Below, in pieces: positions 9,735 to 19,793 of a stretch of DNA of 64,000 bases. Within the stretch, counting starts at the first letter, position 1; the number at the start of each line of letters is the position of its first letter. Source of the stretch: CAWGMT01 sp963823675 (lineage in GTDB: Bacteria; Planctomycetota; Planctomycetia; Isosphaerales; Isosphaeraceae); the NCBI GenBank assembly GCA_963823675.1, contig CAWGMT010000008.1, positions 434,001-498,000 on the forward strand, read 5' to 3'. Made by a program: the position numbers and the translations under genes. The notes beneath the pieces were generated by a model. It searched no databases, was not told the DNA's origin, and saw only the letters and a program-made list of their open reading frames with translations.

Positions 9735-10625
9735 ATGAAGCGATCAGTGTTTGCGATTGGTTTGATGATGGGGGCGGCCATCCTGGCCCGAGGCAGCCTG
9801 GCGCAGCAGCCCCGGCAGCCAGCGCGGGGAGGCCCGCCAAACCCGCTCTTGCAGGCATTCGACACCGATCATGACGGGACGCTCTCGGCGGCCGAGATCG
9901 ATGCGGCGGCCGCGAAGCTCCGCGAGCGCGATGCCAACAAGGACGGCAAGCTGACCGCAGACGAGCTGCCGAGAGGCCGGGGCGGGTTCGGTGGTCCCGG
10001 CGGCGGTCCGGCCCGCGGCCCGGGGGGGATGGAGGCAGGCAGCGACCTGAGTAAGCCCCTCCTGCCCAAAGACGACGGCGAGAAGAGAATCGTCGCCGCG
10101 CTCGACGAGGCCCGCCACGGCGAGCGGTTCGCCAACGTCTCGACCGCCGACGGCCGCCTGCTCCGCCAGCTCACCGAGGCGGTCAACGCGAAACGGGTCG
10201 TCGAGCTCGGTACGTCGACCGGCGAGTCGGGGCTCTGGTTCTCGATGGCCCTGCGCAAGACCGGCGGCAAGCTCTACACCCACGACATCGATCCCGGCCG
10301 GATCAGCGTCGCCCGCGAAAACTTCAAGCGGGCCGGCGTCCTTGACCTCATCATCATCACCGAGGGCGACGCCCACCAGACGGCGATCAAGAACACCGAC
10401 CCGATCGACGTCCTGTTCATCGACGCCGAGAAGGAGGGGTACGACGCCTATCTCAAGGAACTCCTGCCCTACGTCCGCCCCGGCGGCCTGATCATCGCCC
10501 ACAACATGAGGCGGCCGGCGCCCAATCCGCGTTATATCGAGGCGATCACGACCAACGCCGACCTCGACACGTCGTTCGTCCTGATGGACGGCGCCGGAGT
10601 CGGAATCACGCTCAAGAAGCGCTGA
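9735..10625 (+). CDS. exported EF-hand / SAM-dependent O-methyltransferase fusion
   Basis: The product is about 296 residues. A signal peptide (MKRSVFAIGLMMGAAILARG) is followed by two EF-hand calcium loops (DTDHDGTLSAAE and DANKDGKLTADE), then a Gly/Pro-rich linker and a family-3 (caffeoyl-CoA-like) O-methyltransferase domain. The SAM-binding motif VVELGTSTGESGLWFSMAL, the acidic YTHDIDPGR and the LFIDAEKEGYDAYL motif are all present. ATG 9735 has GGAG eight bases upstream and begins the signal peptide, so it is preferred over the in-frame codon at 9618. An exported SAM-dependent enzyme is odd because SAM is cytoplasmic. The substrate is unknown. Confidence 0.85.
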   Translation: MKRSVFAIGLMMGAAILARGSLAQQPRQPARGGPPNPLLQAFDTDHDGTLSAAEIDAAAAKLRERDANKDGKLTADELPRGRGGFGGPGGGPARGPGGMEAGSDLSKPLLPKDDGEKRIVAALDEARHGERFANVSTADGRLLRQLTEAVNAKRVVELGTSTGESGLWFSMALRKTGGKLYTHDIDPGRISVARENFKRAGVLDLIIITEGDAHQTAIKNTDPIDVLFIDAEKEGYDAYLKELLPYVRPGGLIIAHNMRRPAPNPRYIEAITTNADLDTSFVLMDGAGVGITLKKR

Positions 10626-10878
10626 GGCCGGGCCGCTCCATGGTCAGCCCGACCATCCGCTCCAGTTCGGCGTGCGGTCCCGCTCATGAGCCCGTTGCCG
10701 CTCGGCCTGGAAGAGGCTTCCCACTGGTCCAATCCCAGGGACGCACTTCATCGAACATCGTGGAAGAACCGAATTCGCTCTGGCCAATCTGGAGAATTCC
10801 GGATAGAACCGCCGCCTGGAAAACCCGTGCCTTCACCCCTTTTGGCGATCTCATCCTCTAAGGATGGAGGATGCAACC

Positions 10879-12222
10879 GTGTCTCCGGGCACGCTCGCAG
10901 GCGAGGAAGGAAGCCGTTCGGCACGGATCGTCCGCGCCTGGTCGCGTTTGCGCCGCAGTCCGGGTGCGCCCGCTCGGTGGTTCTTCCAGTTCGCTCGCTC
11001 TGCTCGAAACCACCGAACCAGCCGGCTACCGCACGGCTTGATCGGGATGGTCGGCCTGGTCATCGCGATCGAGTGCGCAGTCTCCCAACTTGGTTCCGTC
11101 GATACTTGCCGGTCGCAGCGACCATTGTCATGGCGGCAGAGCTGCGATTCGGTCGCCGATTCCGAGGCGAAGGCCGACATCCTCTGCTTCGGCGACAGTC
11201 TGGTCAAGCTGGGCGTGCTCCCTCGGGTCATCGAGGAAAGTCTGGGCCTTTCCGCCTACAATCTTGCGGTTTTGGCGGGCCAGCCGGCGAGTAGTTTCTT
11301 CCTGTTTCGACAGGTGCTTGCGAGCGGCCACCGCCCTCGCGCCGTGATCGTCGACTTCTCGGCCCCGCTCTTGACGCTGCCGCTTCGAACGAACCTGGAG
11401 GGCTGGGCAGAGCTCGCCAGTTGTCGCGATACGATCGAATTGGCCCTTGAAGCCGGCGATCCCGCGCTCGGGATCGCGATCGCGTCACGATGGCTGGTCC
11501 CAAGCCGGTCAAGACAGGCGCTCTTACGTCCCGCTCTCGCGGTCGGCCCGGAGCACGATTTCAGAGGCGGTGCGGTCCAGGACCGCCGCGTTTTTGAACG
11601 CAACTGGCGGCAGAATCGGGGAGCCCAGGTGGCGCCTCGACATTTTATCCCGATCGAAGGGGCGCTTCCGACGCCCCCGACGGAAGGCGCCTACAAATGG
11701 CGGCCCAAACCGGTGCATGCCGCCTACGTGGGGCGATTTCTGAGCCTGGCCCGGTCTCGCGCCATCCCGGTATTCTGGGTTTTGCCGCCGGTCGTGGCTG
11801 ACCGACGTGACCGTCTCGAGTCAAGCGGTCTCGTCGCGGCCTATGACGCTTTTGTCAAGTCGTTCGCGACTGCTTATTCAGGTGTGACGATTCTTGATGG
11901 CAAGAGCCTCGCATGGGACAGACGGGCTTTTCGCGATCCGATTCACCTGAACCGCGATGGTGCCGTTGTTTTCAGTCTCGCCATCGCCAGGGCGCTCGAT
12001 CGCCGTCTGGGCCGGGCGGAAGAGGCCGGCTTGCCGCGCTGGGTTACCCTGGACGCGCCCCTCGAGTTTTCCGGTCGTCCGTGGGAACGCCTGCTGGAGG
12101 ACCTCGACGAATCGCGTAGAGCCTTAGACCAGCGTGGTCAATTCGCGACCACCAAGGAGGGATTGAAATGGTCAAGGATGCCGACCGTGATACCAGGAAA
12201 AGCCGGTCCCGGCGGGACCTAG
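10879..12222 (+). CDS. membrane-anchored SGNH/GDSL-like hydrolase
   Basis: The product is about 447 residues. One N-terminal transmembrane segment (LIGMVGLVIAIECAV) follows a basic tail. The SGNH nucleophile block appears as ILCFGDSLVKLGV, and the C-terminal catalytic Asp/His as DPIHLNRDGA. This matches extracytoplasmic SGNH-fold proteins that remove or transfer acyl groups on cell-surface polymers. GTG 10879 is chosen because GGAGG sits eight bases upstream; an in-frame ATG at 10864 has a weaker site. The gene overlaps the start of the sulfotransferase-like gene by 55 bases, so the two are probably co-expressed and act on the same surface molecule (inference). Confidence 0.75.
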   Translation: MSPGTLAGEEGSRSARIVRAWSRLRRSPGAPARWFFQFARSARNHRTSRLPHGLIGMVGLVIAIECAVSQLGSVDTCRSQRPLSWRQSCDSVADSEAKADILCFGDSLVKLGVLPRVIEESLGLSAYNLAVLAGQPASSFFLFRQVLASGHRPRAVIVDFSAPLLTLPLRTNLEGWAELASCRDTIELALEAGDPALGIAIASRWLVPSRSRQALLRPALAVGPEHDFRGGAVQDRRVFERNWRQNRGAQVAPRHFIPIEGALPTPPTEGAYKWRPKPVHAAYVGRFLSLARSRAIPVFWVLPPVVADRRDRLESSGLVAAYDAFVKSFATAYSGVTILDGKSLAWDRRAFRDPIHLNRDGAVVFSLAIARALDRRLGRAEEAGLPRWVTLDAPLEFSGRPWERLLEDLDESRRALDQRGQFATTKEGLKWSRMPTVIPGKAGPGGT

Positions 12223-13334
12223 TGTCGCGGCTGTTGCGACCACACTTGTTCTTGGTTCGACAGGCGAGCGCGGCGTCAACGGTTGAGGAGACCGCTCGAA
12301 TCTCCGCGGAAGAAGCCCGCTTACGCTCAGGCAGCCGGCCGTCGATCGATGTGATTTGCTGCGGAATGTACCGGGCCTGTTCAACCTGGCAGTACGAAGT
12401 GATCGCGCACCTCGTGGAACAATACTGCGACGGCACGCGACTGGGTTATCTGACGGGCGCGCAGTACAAGGCTCTCTTGCGCAGAGAGGTCCCGGCGAGT
12501 CTGGAAAGCACTCGATGTTCGCGGGTGCTCAAGTCACACGAAGGCGATCGCGTGTTCGCGCGGACTCTCGCGGCGGGTCGCGCCGTGGCCGTCTACGCCT
12601 ATCGCGACGTGCGCGACGTGGTCTTCTCGCTCTTGCACAAGCGGAAGCTCAGTTTCGAGCAATTGCTGCGTCAGGGAATGATCCATCAGATCCTGGCCAA
12701 CGACCGGTTCTGGTCCAGACAGCCGGGCGTGCTCATCCAGCGCTACGAGGACCTGCTCTGTGCGCCCGCCGAAGGGGTGCTCGCGCTCGCGCGTCATATC
12801 GGACTGGACCTCGACCTGGCCGATGCCGAGCGAATCGCCGGCAGATACTCCCAAGAATCGAACCGAGCCAGGACCGCGGCCCTGCGCCATCGCTTGCACG
12901 AAGCCGGCGTTGACCTCGATAGCGCGGCGAATGCTCAGATTTGCGATGCGACGACCCTCTTGCACTGGAACCACATGCGCGACCCGAACTCGTGCTGGCG
13001 ATCCCAAGCCACCGGCCATCACGAGGCGATTCTGGATCGGCTCTGCGGCCGCTGGTTGATCGACCACGGTTATGAGAGACGGTCTCGCGGCGGCTGGGTG
13101 CGGGCGTCAGGGCGCGCCAGGCGCAGCGTCTCGATACGCAGCATCGTTGACCTGACGGTTGGCCGCTCGAACCACGCGATCAGGACCATGTCGCTATCGT
13201 TCCCACTTGCCGCCCGCCGGCTCAAGCACCTCCTGGGGATCCCGGCCGATGAGCCGGCCGGTGCGATAGCGTGGGCTGATCGGGAAGCTCCCAATCGCGT
13301 CCACGATCGATCGCATCGCGTTGTGCGATCGTGA
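12168..13334 (+). CDS. sulfotransferase-like protein
   Basis: The product is 388 residues. The segment VICCGMYRACSTWQYEVIAH matches the 5'-phosphosulfate-binding loop position of sulfotransferases. YAYRDVRDVVFSLLHKR fits the 3'-phosphate-binding element (conserved Arg and Ser). QRYEDLLCAPAEGVLALARH resembles the usual YEDLL segment. It would transfer sulfate from PAPS to a glycan or lipid. ATG 12168 has a strong AAGGAGG eight bases upstream, lying within the end of the SGNH gene, which supports translational coupling. The C-terminal 80 basic residues have no recognised match. It is convergent with the TPR gene downstream. Confidence 0.8.
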   Translation: MVKDADRDTRKSRSRRDLVSRLLRPHLFLVRQASAASTVEETARISAEEARLRSGSRPSIDVICCGMYRACSTWQYEVIAHLVEQYCDGTRLGYLTGAQYKALLRREVPASLESTRCSRVLKSHEGDRVFARTLAAGRAVAVYAYRDVRDVVFSLLHKRKLSFEQLLRQGMIHQILANDRFWSRQPGVLIQRYEDLLCAPAEGVLALARHIGLDLDLADAERIAGRYSQESNRARTAALRHRLHEAGVDLDSAANAQICDATTLLHWNHMRDPNSCWRSQATGHHEAILDRLCGRWLIDHGYERRSRGGWVRASGRARRSVSIRSIVDLTVGRSNHAIRTMSLSFPLAARRLKHLLGIPADEPAGAIAWADREAPNRVHDRSHRVVRS

Positions 13335-13364
13335 AAGTCAGGGCGAATCGCGTGCGCCGCTCGC

Positions 13365-14441
13365 TCACTCGTGCTCCTTGGTCTTGAGCCACGGGCTGCG
13401 CGGGTATTCTTGCTTGAGCCGCTGGGCAAACTCGTCGGCGCGCCCGTCTTGCTTGAGCTGGCGGAAGAGGGATTGGATGTAATACAGCGCGCGGGGATGT
13501 TCCTCTTTGTTCTTGGCGTAAAGCAGGTCGGTGTGCAGATAAGCGATCAAGGCGTCCTTGGGCCGATTGGCAGCGCGGTAGCAATCGCCGAGCGTGTTGT
13601 AGGCGGTCGCCTGGGCGGTCGCATCCTCCGCCGGGCTGGCTGCGATCGCCTCGCGCAGCAAAGTTTCGGCTTCCTTGTACTTCTTGAGCGCCGCGAGGTT
13701 TTCGGCCTTGGCGAGCACGGCCGCCCGCCGCTCTTCGGAGGCCTTGGGATAGGCCGCGATCAACCTGTCGAGCGCGGCGATCGCCTCGGCATTTTTCCCC
13801 TGCTTGGCCAGGAGCTTGGTGCGCAGCACGGCGGCCCGGTCACCGAATTTGGGGATCCTGGCCAGGGCGGCGATGGTCGACGCGGCCCCCGTGAAATCGC
13901 CGGCGCTCAGTTGAAGCCGGGCCATGCACTCCTGCGCCGGCACGATCTGGCGGCTACTGGCATGCTGGCGGACGAACTTCGTCAGCTTGTCCTTGGCGTC
14001 CTTCATCCGGTCGGGCTCGATCAGCGCCAGGTCGGTCAAGACCTCGGCTTCGCGGAACTGGGCGGCTCGGACGGCGAGGGGCTCGGCGATCGGATCGGCC
14101 GCGGCGGTCCGGAAGAGTTCGGCGGCTTCTGCGAGCAGCCCTGCCGCCTCGCGCGACTCGGCCACCGCAAACGACGCCGACTGCTTGTCATAGCGAATCG
14201 ACACGACCTGATCGGCCGGCACGTTGATCGTCGTGGCGCCAAGCTGGACGACCACCTCGGATGTTGATTCCGACTGCACCTGGCCGCGCACCTGACGCCC
14301 GATCGCTTGCTTGAATGTCGTGCCCGGGATCAAGGTGACGACATCGTCGGCGGCCGCCCGATCCACGGCGATCGTCGTGGCGATTGTCGCGGCCCACACG
14401 ACGACTCGCATCGCCGTATTTTGATTGGAGTGACTCTTCAT
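13365..14441 (-). CDS. exported TPR-repeat protein
   Basis: The product is 358 residues. It begins with a signal-like N terminus (MRVVVWAATIATTIAVDRAAA) after a ten-residue leader. A small beta-rich region follows (VVTLIPGTTFKQAIGRQVRG and VQLGATTINVPADQVVSIRY), then four or more tetratricopeptide-like helical pairs (for example AYNTLGDCYRAANRPKDALIA). TPR proteins act as scaffolds; no enzymatic domain is visible. It starts 19 bases after the larger TPR gene (17221-14461) on the same strand, and the two probably form an operon and work together in the periplasm. Confidence 0.8.
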   Translation of the reverse strand: MKSHSNQNTAMRVVVWAATIATTIAVDRAAADDVVTLIPGTTFKQAIGRQVRGQVQSESTSEVVVQLGATTINVPADQVVSIRYDKQSASFAVAESREAAGLLAEAAELFRTAAADPIAEPLAVRAAQFREAEVLTDLALIEPDRMKDAKDKLTKFVRQHASSRQIVPAQECMARLQLSAGDFTGAASTIAALARIPKFGDRAAVLRTKLLAKQGKNAEAIAALDRLIAAYPKASEERRAAVLAKAENLAALKKYKEAETLLREAIAASPAEDATAQATAYNTLGDCYRAANRPKDALIAYLHTDLLYAKNKEEHPRALYYIQSLFRQLKQDGRADEFAQRLKQEYPRSPWLKTKEHE

Positions 14442-14460
14442 CGGTGATTGGCCTCGTCTC

Positions 14461-17221
14461 TTAGCGAAGTCGCGCCAGCAGTGACCTGTATTTTGCTTCC
14501 ATCTCCGGGCTGCCCACGCGGGGCGAAAGCCGCATGACACCCTGGAGAGTTTGTCGCGCCTTCTGCGTCTCCTTGTGTTTGAGAAGCGCCCAGGCGACGT
14601 GATACCAGGCGTCATAGTAGGATAGAGGACGCGGACGGATTGTTCCAATCCGGTTGGCCAGTTTTTCCCAGTGTCCGAGCGTGCTCGACCAGCTTCCCTT
14701 ACGAGCCTCGGCCTCGGCCTCCAGCAGCATCCCTTTCTCGAACTGGCACTCGATATAAGGGGGCTTCTGCGCGAGCAACTCGTCGACCAGAGAATTGGCT
14801 TCGTCGAACTTGCTTTGCGCGCGCAGCGCCGCGGCCAGTTTGAGCTTGGTCCGCAGCAGCTTGGCATGGCCGCCGGCCTGCTGGAGGAACTGGGGGTCCT
14901 GGGTGAACTCGGTCAAGATCCGGCGGAACACCTTCTCGGCATCTTGACTGGATTCGAGCCTCAGGAGGCTCTCGCCCGCCCACTCCAGCGACTCGTAGGT
15001 CTGGCCGGTCTTGCTCTCCGCCAGGGTCGCAAGAAATGTCCTGTACGCCTTCTGCAAGCGGCTCAAAGCGACCGTGTCCTTCTTTTCCCGCAAAGCGTCA
15101 ATCTCGCGTTCCAGCAGCTTGCCGAGCTTGAGATAGAGCTGGACCTTGCCGGCAGCGCCCCCGCCTTGCTCGAGAGATTTCATCGAGTTGATGGCCTTCT
15201 CGACCTGATTGCTCGCGATGTAGGCCGAAAGCGCGACCTCCATCAGCCGGGAGAACGTCGGGCCTGACCGGACGGTCTGAGCCTGTACGACCGGCTCGAG
15301 CAGAGCCAGCGCGGCGGCTGGTTTGCCGGTCTCGGTGAGGATGACAGCCAGATCGCCGACATTGCCGCCTAGCCCGGGATCGGTCGGCCCTGCACCGGCC
15401 GCGCGGCGCGACTTGAGGGAGGCGTTCAGGACGTCGAGAGCCTGCTGCGTTTCAGCCTGGGCTTTCGCTTTTTCGCCCTTGCGCTCCAGGTCGCGGCTCT
15501 TGGCCCAGTGCGCGACGCCGAGCCGGGTCTGGGAATCGATCCATTTGGCTGACCGCTGGCGAACGCCGCTCAAGACCTCGATGGCCTTGTCATATTCGCC
15601 GCGGCCGGTGTGGATCAAGCCCAGGTTGATGCGAGCGTCGTCGCCCTGCTCGCGTTCGGGCCACGTCAGCGCCGTGTACTGGGCGAGATCGACCAGCCGG
15701 TCGATGTCGCTCCTACGGTCGATCTCGGTATAGGTGTTGTAGGCGTCGGCCAGGGCCTGCATGGCGACCTGGGTCGCCTTGGCCGAAAGACCGCCCTGGG
15801 GATAGCGGCGGGCAAGGTGCTCGGCCAGTACGTCGGCTTCGTAGAACTGCTTGTTCATGTAATAGCAAAAGGCCAGCTCGTACCGGGCGTAATTGGCCTT
15901 GTCGATGTCGCGCCGGGGGTCGGCCTTGGCTATCGCCGCCTTGAGCAGAGTGATGGCCCGGTCCCACTCATGCGACTGCAACGATTCCTCGGCGCGGGCG
16001 ATGGCATCTTCGTAAGTGAGCCGGGCGATTTCCTCCGCCCTCATGGCGGAGCTCGGCTTGTACTTCTTGAGCAGTGCGAGTGATTCGTTCTTGTACGGCG
16101 AGGCGTAGCGCACGACCTGCGTGAGCGAGTCGACGATCATCCTGGCGGCTTTGCGCTTCTCGACCGAGGAGATGACTCCCATCTGGGCATCGATGTCCTT
16201 GGCCATTTCAAACAGCACCCCCAGCCCTTCGCGCGACAGTCGCTCGTCGCGCCGGTTGTATGTCTCGAGCCAGTGGGTGCACTGATCGGCCGCCACGGCA
16301 TATTCCTTGCGCTTGCCCAGGGCGACGATATAAAAGTATCCCACGTTTCTCTGGAGCGATCGCAAGTGGGGGTCGCCGTGTTCGAGCAGTTGCTTGTAAA
16401 TGCCGATGGCGGCGCCCGACGTTTCCCTGGTCTTCGTAGCACTTGGCCTGCCACATCTGGGCTGCCAGCCCGACGAGCTGGGTGCGGTAGTTCTTGTAGA
16501 GCGCATCGAACTGGTCGAGTGCCGCCTTGATCGATTTGGCCCGTTCGGCAGAGCCGGCCGGAAAGGTCTGGGCCAGCTCGTAGTCGGCGACTCCCTTTTG
16601 CAGCGTCGCATCCAGGAGCGAGGCGTAGAGCGCGTCGCGCTCGGCGCGGCGGGGATCGCCCTCCGGAATGAAGCCCGCGTACTTCTTGTAGGCGGTATTG
16701 AGCGGCTCGATCGCCTTCGCATAGGCGTCGTGGGCGTGGGAAAACGAAGCCCGCGCTTCGGAAATCTTGGCATCCTTCTTCGCCTTGTCGGGCGTGTCGT
16801 CGCTCATGAGCAGAGCCAGGTGTCCGCGCTCGACCAGCATCCGCGCGATTTGCACCAGGGCATCCCGCGACTCCTTGGCCTGGGGATGCTCCTTGACGAA
16901 CAATTCGAGTTTCTCGTTGGCCTCTTCCAGAAGCTGCTGCCGCAGCACCAGGTCGTTGGTCCGGGCGGCCTCATCGACCAGGGCCCGGCCTTCTTCGTAG
17001 TCGAGAACCGCCCTGAGCTCAGCCGGCAGCGCCGTCTCCGCCCGCAAGATGTTGATGTAGTCGAGCGCCAGTTCGTGCAGGCCGCGGTCCTTGAGCGCCT
17101 TGAGAAACTGAACTGCCGTCCGCGAGTCCTCACCGGCCTGGGCCGGCGCGGTTCCCATGGCCAGAAGCGCCAGTCCGACCGCCAACCCAATTCCACCCCA
17201 CTTGATTGTGCCGCGCAACAT
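14461..17221 (-). CDS. large exported TPR-repeat protein (frame break near 16420)
   Basis: The product is about 919 residues when joined. The signal peptide (IKWGGIGLAVGLALLAMGTA, cleaved after APAQA) starts at ATG 17221. Long arrays of helical TPR-like repeats follow, with recurring motifs such as ARYELAFCYYMNKQFYEADV and GRGEYDKAIEVLSGVRQRSA. The first 266 residues end in KCYEDQGN; the rest continues in another frame at SGAAIGIYKQLLEHGD. One missing base around 16415-16425 restores one protein. It is the upstream member of an operon with the smaller TPR gene. The specific role is unknown. Confidence 0.8.
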
Positions 17222-17478
17222 AGACGGATACCCAGATGAAGACGGAGCTCGACCGGCCGCTCGCCGTCGAAATTGATCCGGCCGGACCATTCCGATCGCC
17301 AGACAGACCGGCCGGCGCAGATTCGTTTCCTCCTATGAATCTAAGGCTCCATGGATTCCAGAGTCAAGCCGCCTTCGATGAATCGGCCCTTGAGAGACCC
17401 AGGGACACTTCGGGGGCCCTTCCGCAGGTTTTGGTGTTGCGCTAATCGCCCGCCCCGGTGGGGGCAACCACAAATCAT

Positions 17479-19462
17479 CCCAGGGCAACGCCCTCGTCGT
17501 TCCACACAAGTTCGCGCGGGCCGCGGAGCCCCGCTTCAAAGATCCCGAACCGAACAGGTGGGCGCGGAATGGGACCCGGTGGTATGAACGCGGAGCGTGG
17601 CCACGCCCGTGGCGGGGCGCAAAGGCTGTGGCCCAGGCGATGTTGGCCGGCGCCAGACGGTCGGGCTTGTCAGGAGGGGTGAGGGGTTTGGCTAATTCGC
17701 CGAGGGTGGTGCAACTTTTGGTTGAAAGCAGCCCATCCGCCGCCGGCGCGATCAGCCCCAGGTCAGGCCGGACGCAAAACCGACACTCAGCCCGGTGGCT
17801 GGCCTGCCGGTGGCTCGGCTGCCGGAACCGCATCGGCTTGGACGTCGCCGTGCCGGGCGAAAGCGCGCCATCCGCGGACCAGATCTGTCAAACGCTGGAG
17901 GCCGACCCAAAGGGCCTTCGGCCCGGGTTCCCCGTCTCCCTTGCGTCCCAGGTACCCTCCCAACGATGCCACCAGACTGATCATCATTTTGAGCGACGGA
18001 GGTTTCTTGGGAGGCGGTTGGTTTTTGACAACCGCGTACGCCGTCTTCCATTCATCGTCGTCGAAAGCAATGTCACAGGGCAGATCCGGGCATTCCCGGC
18101 CAAGCATCACCAGGTACTGGATACGCCACGCGACGATCATGCACAACGCCAGGTAGGGCAAGAATCGCTCGGCAGTATGCAACTGGGACTCCTCGACCTT
18201 GCAGCCGGATTTGAGAATCCGGAAATAGATCTCGATCCCCCAACGGCCGCAGTAGAATTTGATGATTGTGAGCACTTGCTCAACCGTATCGATCGGCAAA
18301 CTGGTCAGCAGCACCCATTCGATCGGCTCTGCACCTTCGGGTGGGTTGGGCTCGGTAACCAGCACGCAGTTGACCTCGATGTCGGGCAGCTTACCTCCCG
18401 GACGGTCGGGCCCGCGCAGCTTCACCCGCGCCGCTTGAACCGTCAGTTCAGCCGTGCGCGCCTCTCGGGCTTGCTTCCGTTTGCGATTGTCCTTCGATTT
18501 GGGCTGCCGCTCTCGGGCATGAACCGTCAGGTGGCTGAGGATCGGGGTGCTCGCAAGTCGAGCACGCAGCTTCGTCGGGCAATCGGGGGGCGCGCCGTCG
18601 TCCACGATCAAGGCGCGGTCCTGACAGGCCCGAAAAATCCAATCGGCCTTGGGACCGTCCGTTTCCTTTTGGCCCTCCAAGACGCACTCATAGATGTCCC
18701 CCTCGCTGTCGGAGAGACAAACGACGAGCGTGTCCGGCGCCTCCTGCGCAACGCGGCACGCTTCGCGGTATCCCGCCAGCCAGCGATGGCTCTCCTTCTC
18801 TTCGATCGACTTGGCGCGGCGCTCGGCCCGCTTTTGGTCGGCGCTCTTGTCGAAGCCGTCGAAGTCCCGCGCCCAAATCTCCGCCGCAACCACCCCCAGT
18901 GGGACCCCCTCGGGCGTGTAGGCGAGGAGCGCATGGTCGAAAAACCCCACGCGCGACTCGTCGTTAAGCGGTCCAGCTCCCACCATGATCTCGTTAGGCC
19001 GAGTGACGTCGAGTTCGGTCGTGTCCTGAGGAATCAGCACAACCTTTTCCGCGCGGATTCGCTCCAAGGTGGCGCTCAGGTGCGGGGCGAAGACTTTTTC
19101 CTTCTCGACCTTATCGTTGTCGAGGAATCGGTAGGCCGCCTCCATTTCCTTGCGGCCATTGCAGCCGGCGGGGAATTTCAGGGACGGCTTTTCGCTCATC
19201 GTATCGAGGACGATCCGAAATCGTCGGTCGAGGCGCTCGTCACTGAAGTCGGCTGTGGCCGCTTCTTGGAGAATCCATTCTTGCATAGGACCATCCGATG
19301 GCGAAGACCGAGCGGCGGGCTCTCCGGCCTGTGCGTCGTGCCAGGTGGGGAGAAGCTAACCCGGATGTTCCAGACTGGCAATATCACATGATATTCTCTG
19401 TATTTCCTAAATTGTCCAGAATGACGAAAACTTGTGCGGAACGACGAGGGCAACGCCCTGGG
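17479..19462. mobile_element. IS4-family insertion sequence region with 34-bp flanking inverted repeats
   Basis: A transposase gene sits between two inverted copies of a 34-bp sequence (17479-17512 and 19429-19462; 30 of 34 positions match by eye, including GCCCTCGTCGTTCC). The segment is about 1984 bp, longer than a typical 1.5-kb IS4-family element. The flanking repeats may therefore be host palindromes of the CCCAGGGC type that the element entered, rather than its true ends. No target duplication was identified. The 270 bases at 17513-17786 hold no gene. Confidence 0.55.
17787..19286 (-). CDS. IS4-family (Tn5-like) transposase
   Basis: The product is 499 residues, a full-length DDE transposase. 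The N-terminal Tn5-type DNA-binding region is clear (ADFSDERLDRRFRIVLDTMS, and MEAAYRFLDNDKV). The catalytic triad is visible: first Asp in IPQDTTELD, second Asp in CLSDSEGDIYE, and a perfect Y-(2)-R-(3)-E-(6)-K signature in YCGRWGIEIYFRILK. The C-terminal Tn5 dimerisation-like part follows (GGYLGRKGDGEPGPKALWVG). The frame is intact, so the element may be recently active. A long open frame antisense to it is a coding shadow. Confidence 0.95.
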   Translation of the reverse strand: MQEWILQEAATADFSDERLDRRFRIVLDTMSEKPSLKFPAGCNGRKEMEAAYRFLDNDKVEKEKVFAPHLSATLERIRAEKVVLIPQDTTELDVTRPNEIMVGAGPLNDESRVGFFDHALLAYTPEGVPLGVVAAEIWARDFDGFDKSADQKRAERRAKSIEEKESHRWLAGYREACRVAQEAPDTLVVCLSDSEGDIYECVLEGQKETDGPKADWIFRACQDRALIVDDGAPPDCPTKLRARLASTPILSHLTVHARERQPKSKDNRKRKQAREARTAELTVQAARVKLRGPDRPGGKLPDIEVNCVLVTEPNPPEGAEPIEWVLLTSLPIDTVEQVLTIIKFYCGRWGIEIYFRILKSGCKVEESQLHTAERFLPYLALCMIVAWRIQYLVMLGRECPDLPCDIAFDDDEWKTAYAVVKNQPPPKKPPSLKMMISLVASLGGYLGRKGDGEPGPKALWVGLQRLTDLVRGWRAFARHGDVQADAVPAAEPPAGQPPG

Positions 19463-19489
19463 AATGAGCGGAGATCGAACGAAATCGAG

Positions 19490-19611
19490 CCCTGAAGGGG
19501 CGGCACAATCGAAGCGATGTTTCGCCCCTTCAGGGCAGGGGCGGTTTGGTCAGACATTCACGTACCCAGGGCGTTGCCCTGGGCTGATTTGTTGCGGCCC
19601 CTTCGGGGCCA
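19490..19611. repeat. cluster of three palindromic hairpins
   Basis: There are three perfect inverted structures in 122 bases. Arms CCCTGAAGGGGCG (19490-19502) and CGCCCCTTCAGGG (19523-19535) form the first. CCCAGGGCGTTGCCCTGGG (19565-19583) is the second. GGCCCCTTCGGGGCC (19597-19611) is the third. The second shares its core with the repeats flanking the transposase. They lie between the insertion sequence and the cupin gene and do not encode protein. Confidence 0.85.
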
Positions 19612-19793
19612 AATCCAAAACAGCGCAACACCAAGACGCGCCGGCCGGCCGGCTGAGCTATTAGCCTCGCTCATCCCTGCGTGAGGTGGTACGATCAAAC
19701 GGAGGCGACTACTCTGAATCGCCCCTGGACCGTCACGCGTTAAGTCGGCGATCATGGCGAGGGCACCGTCCTCGAAAACCTTGAGAGGTGATT

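Noticed and set aside
17628..19391. Long plus-strand open frame of 587 codons
   Set aside because: It is antisense to a clear IS4-family transposase and has no protein family character; it is a GC-driven shadow.
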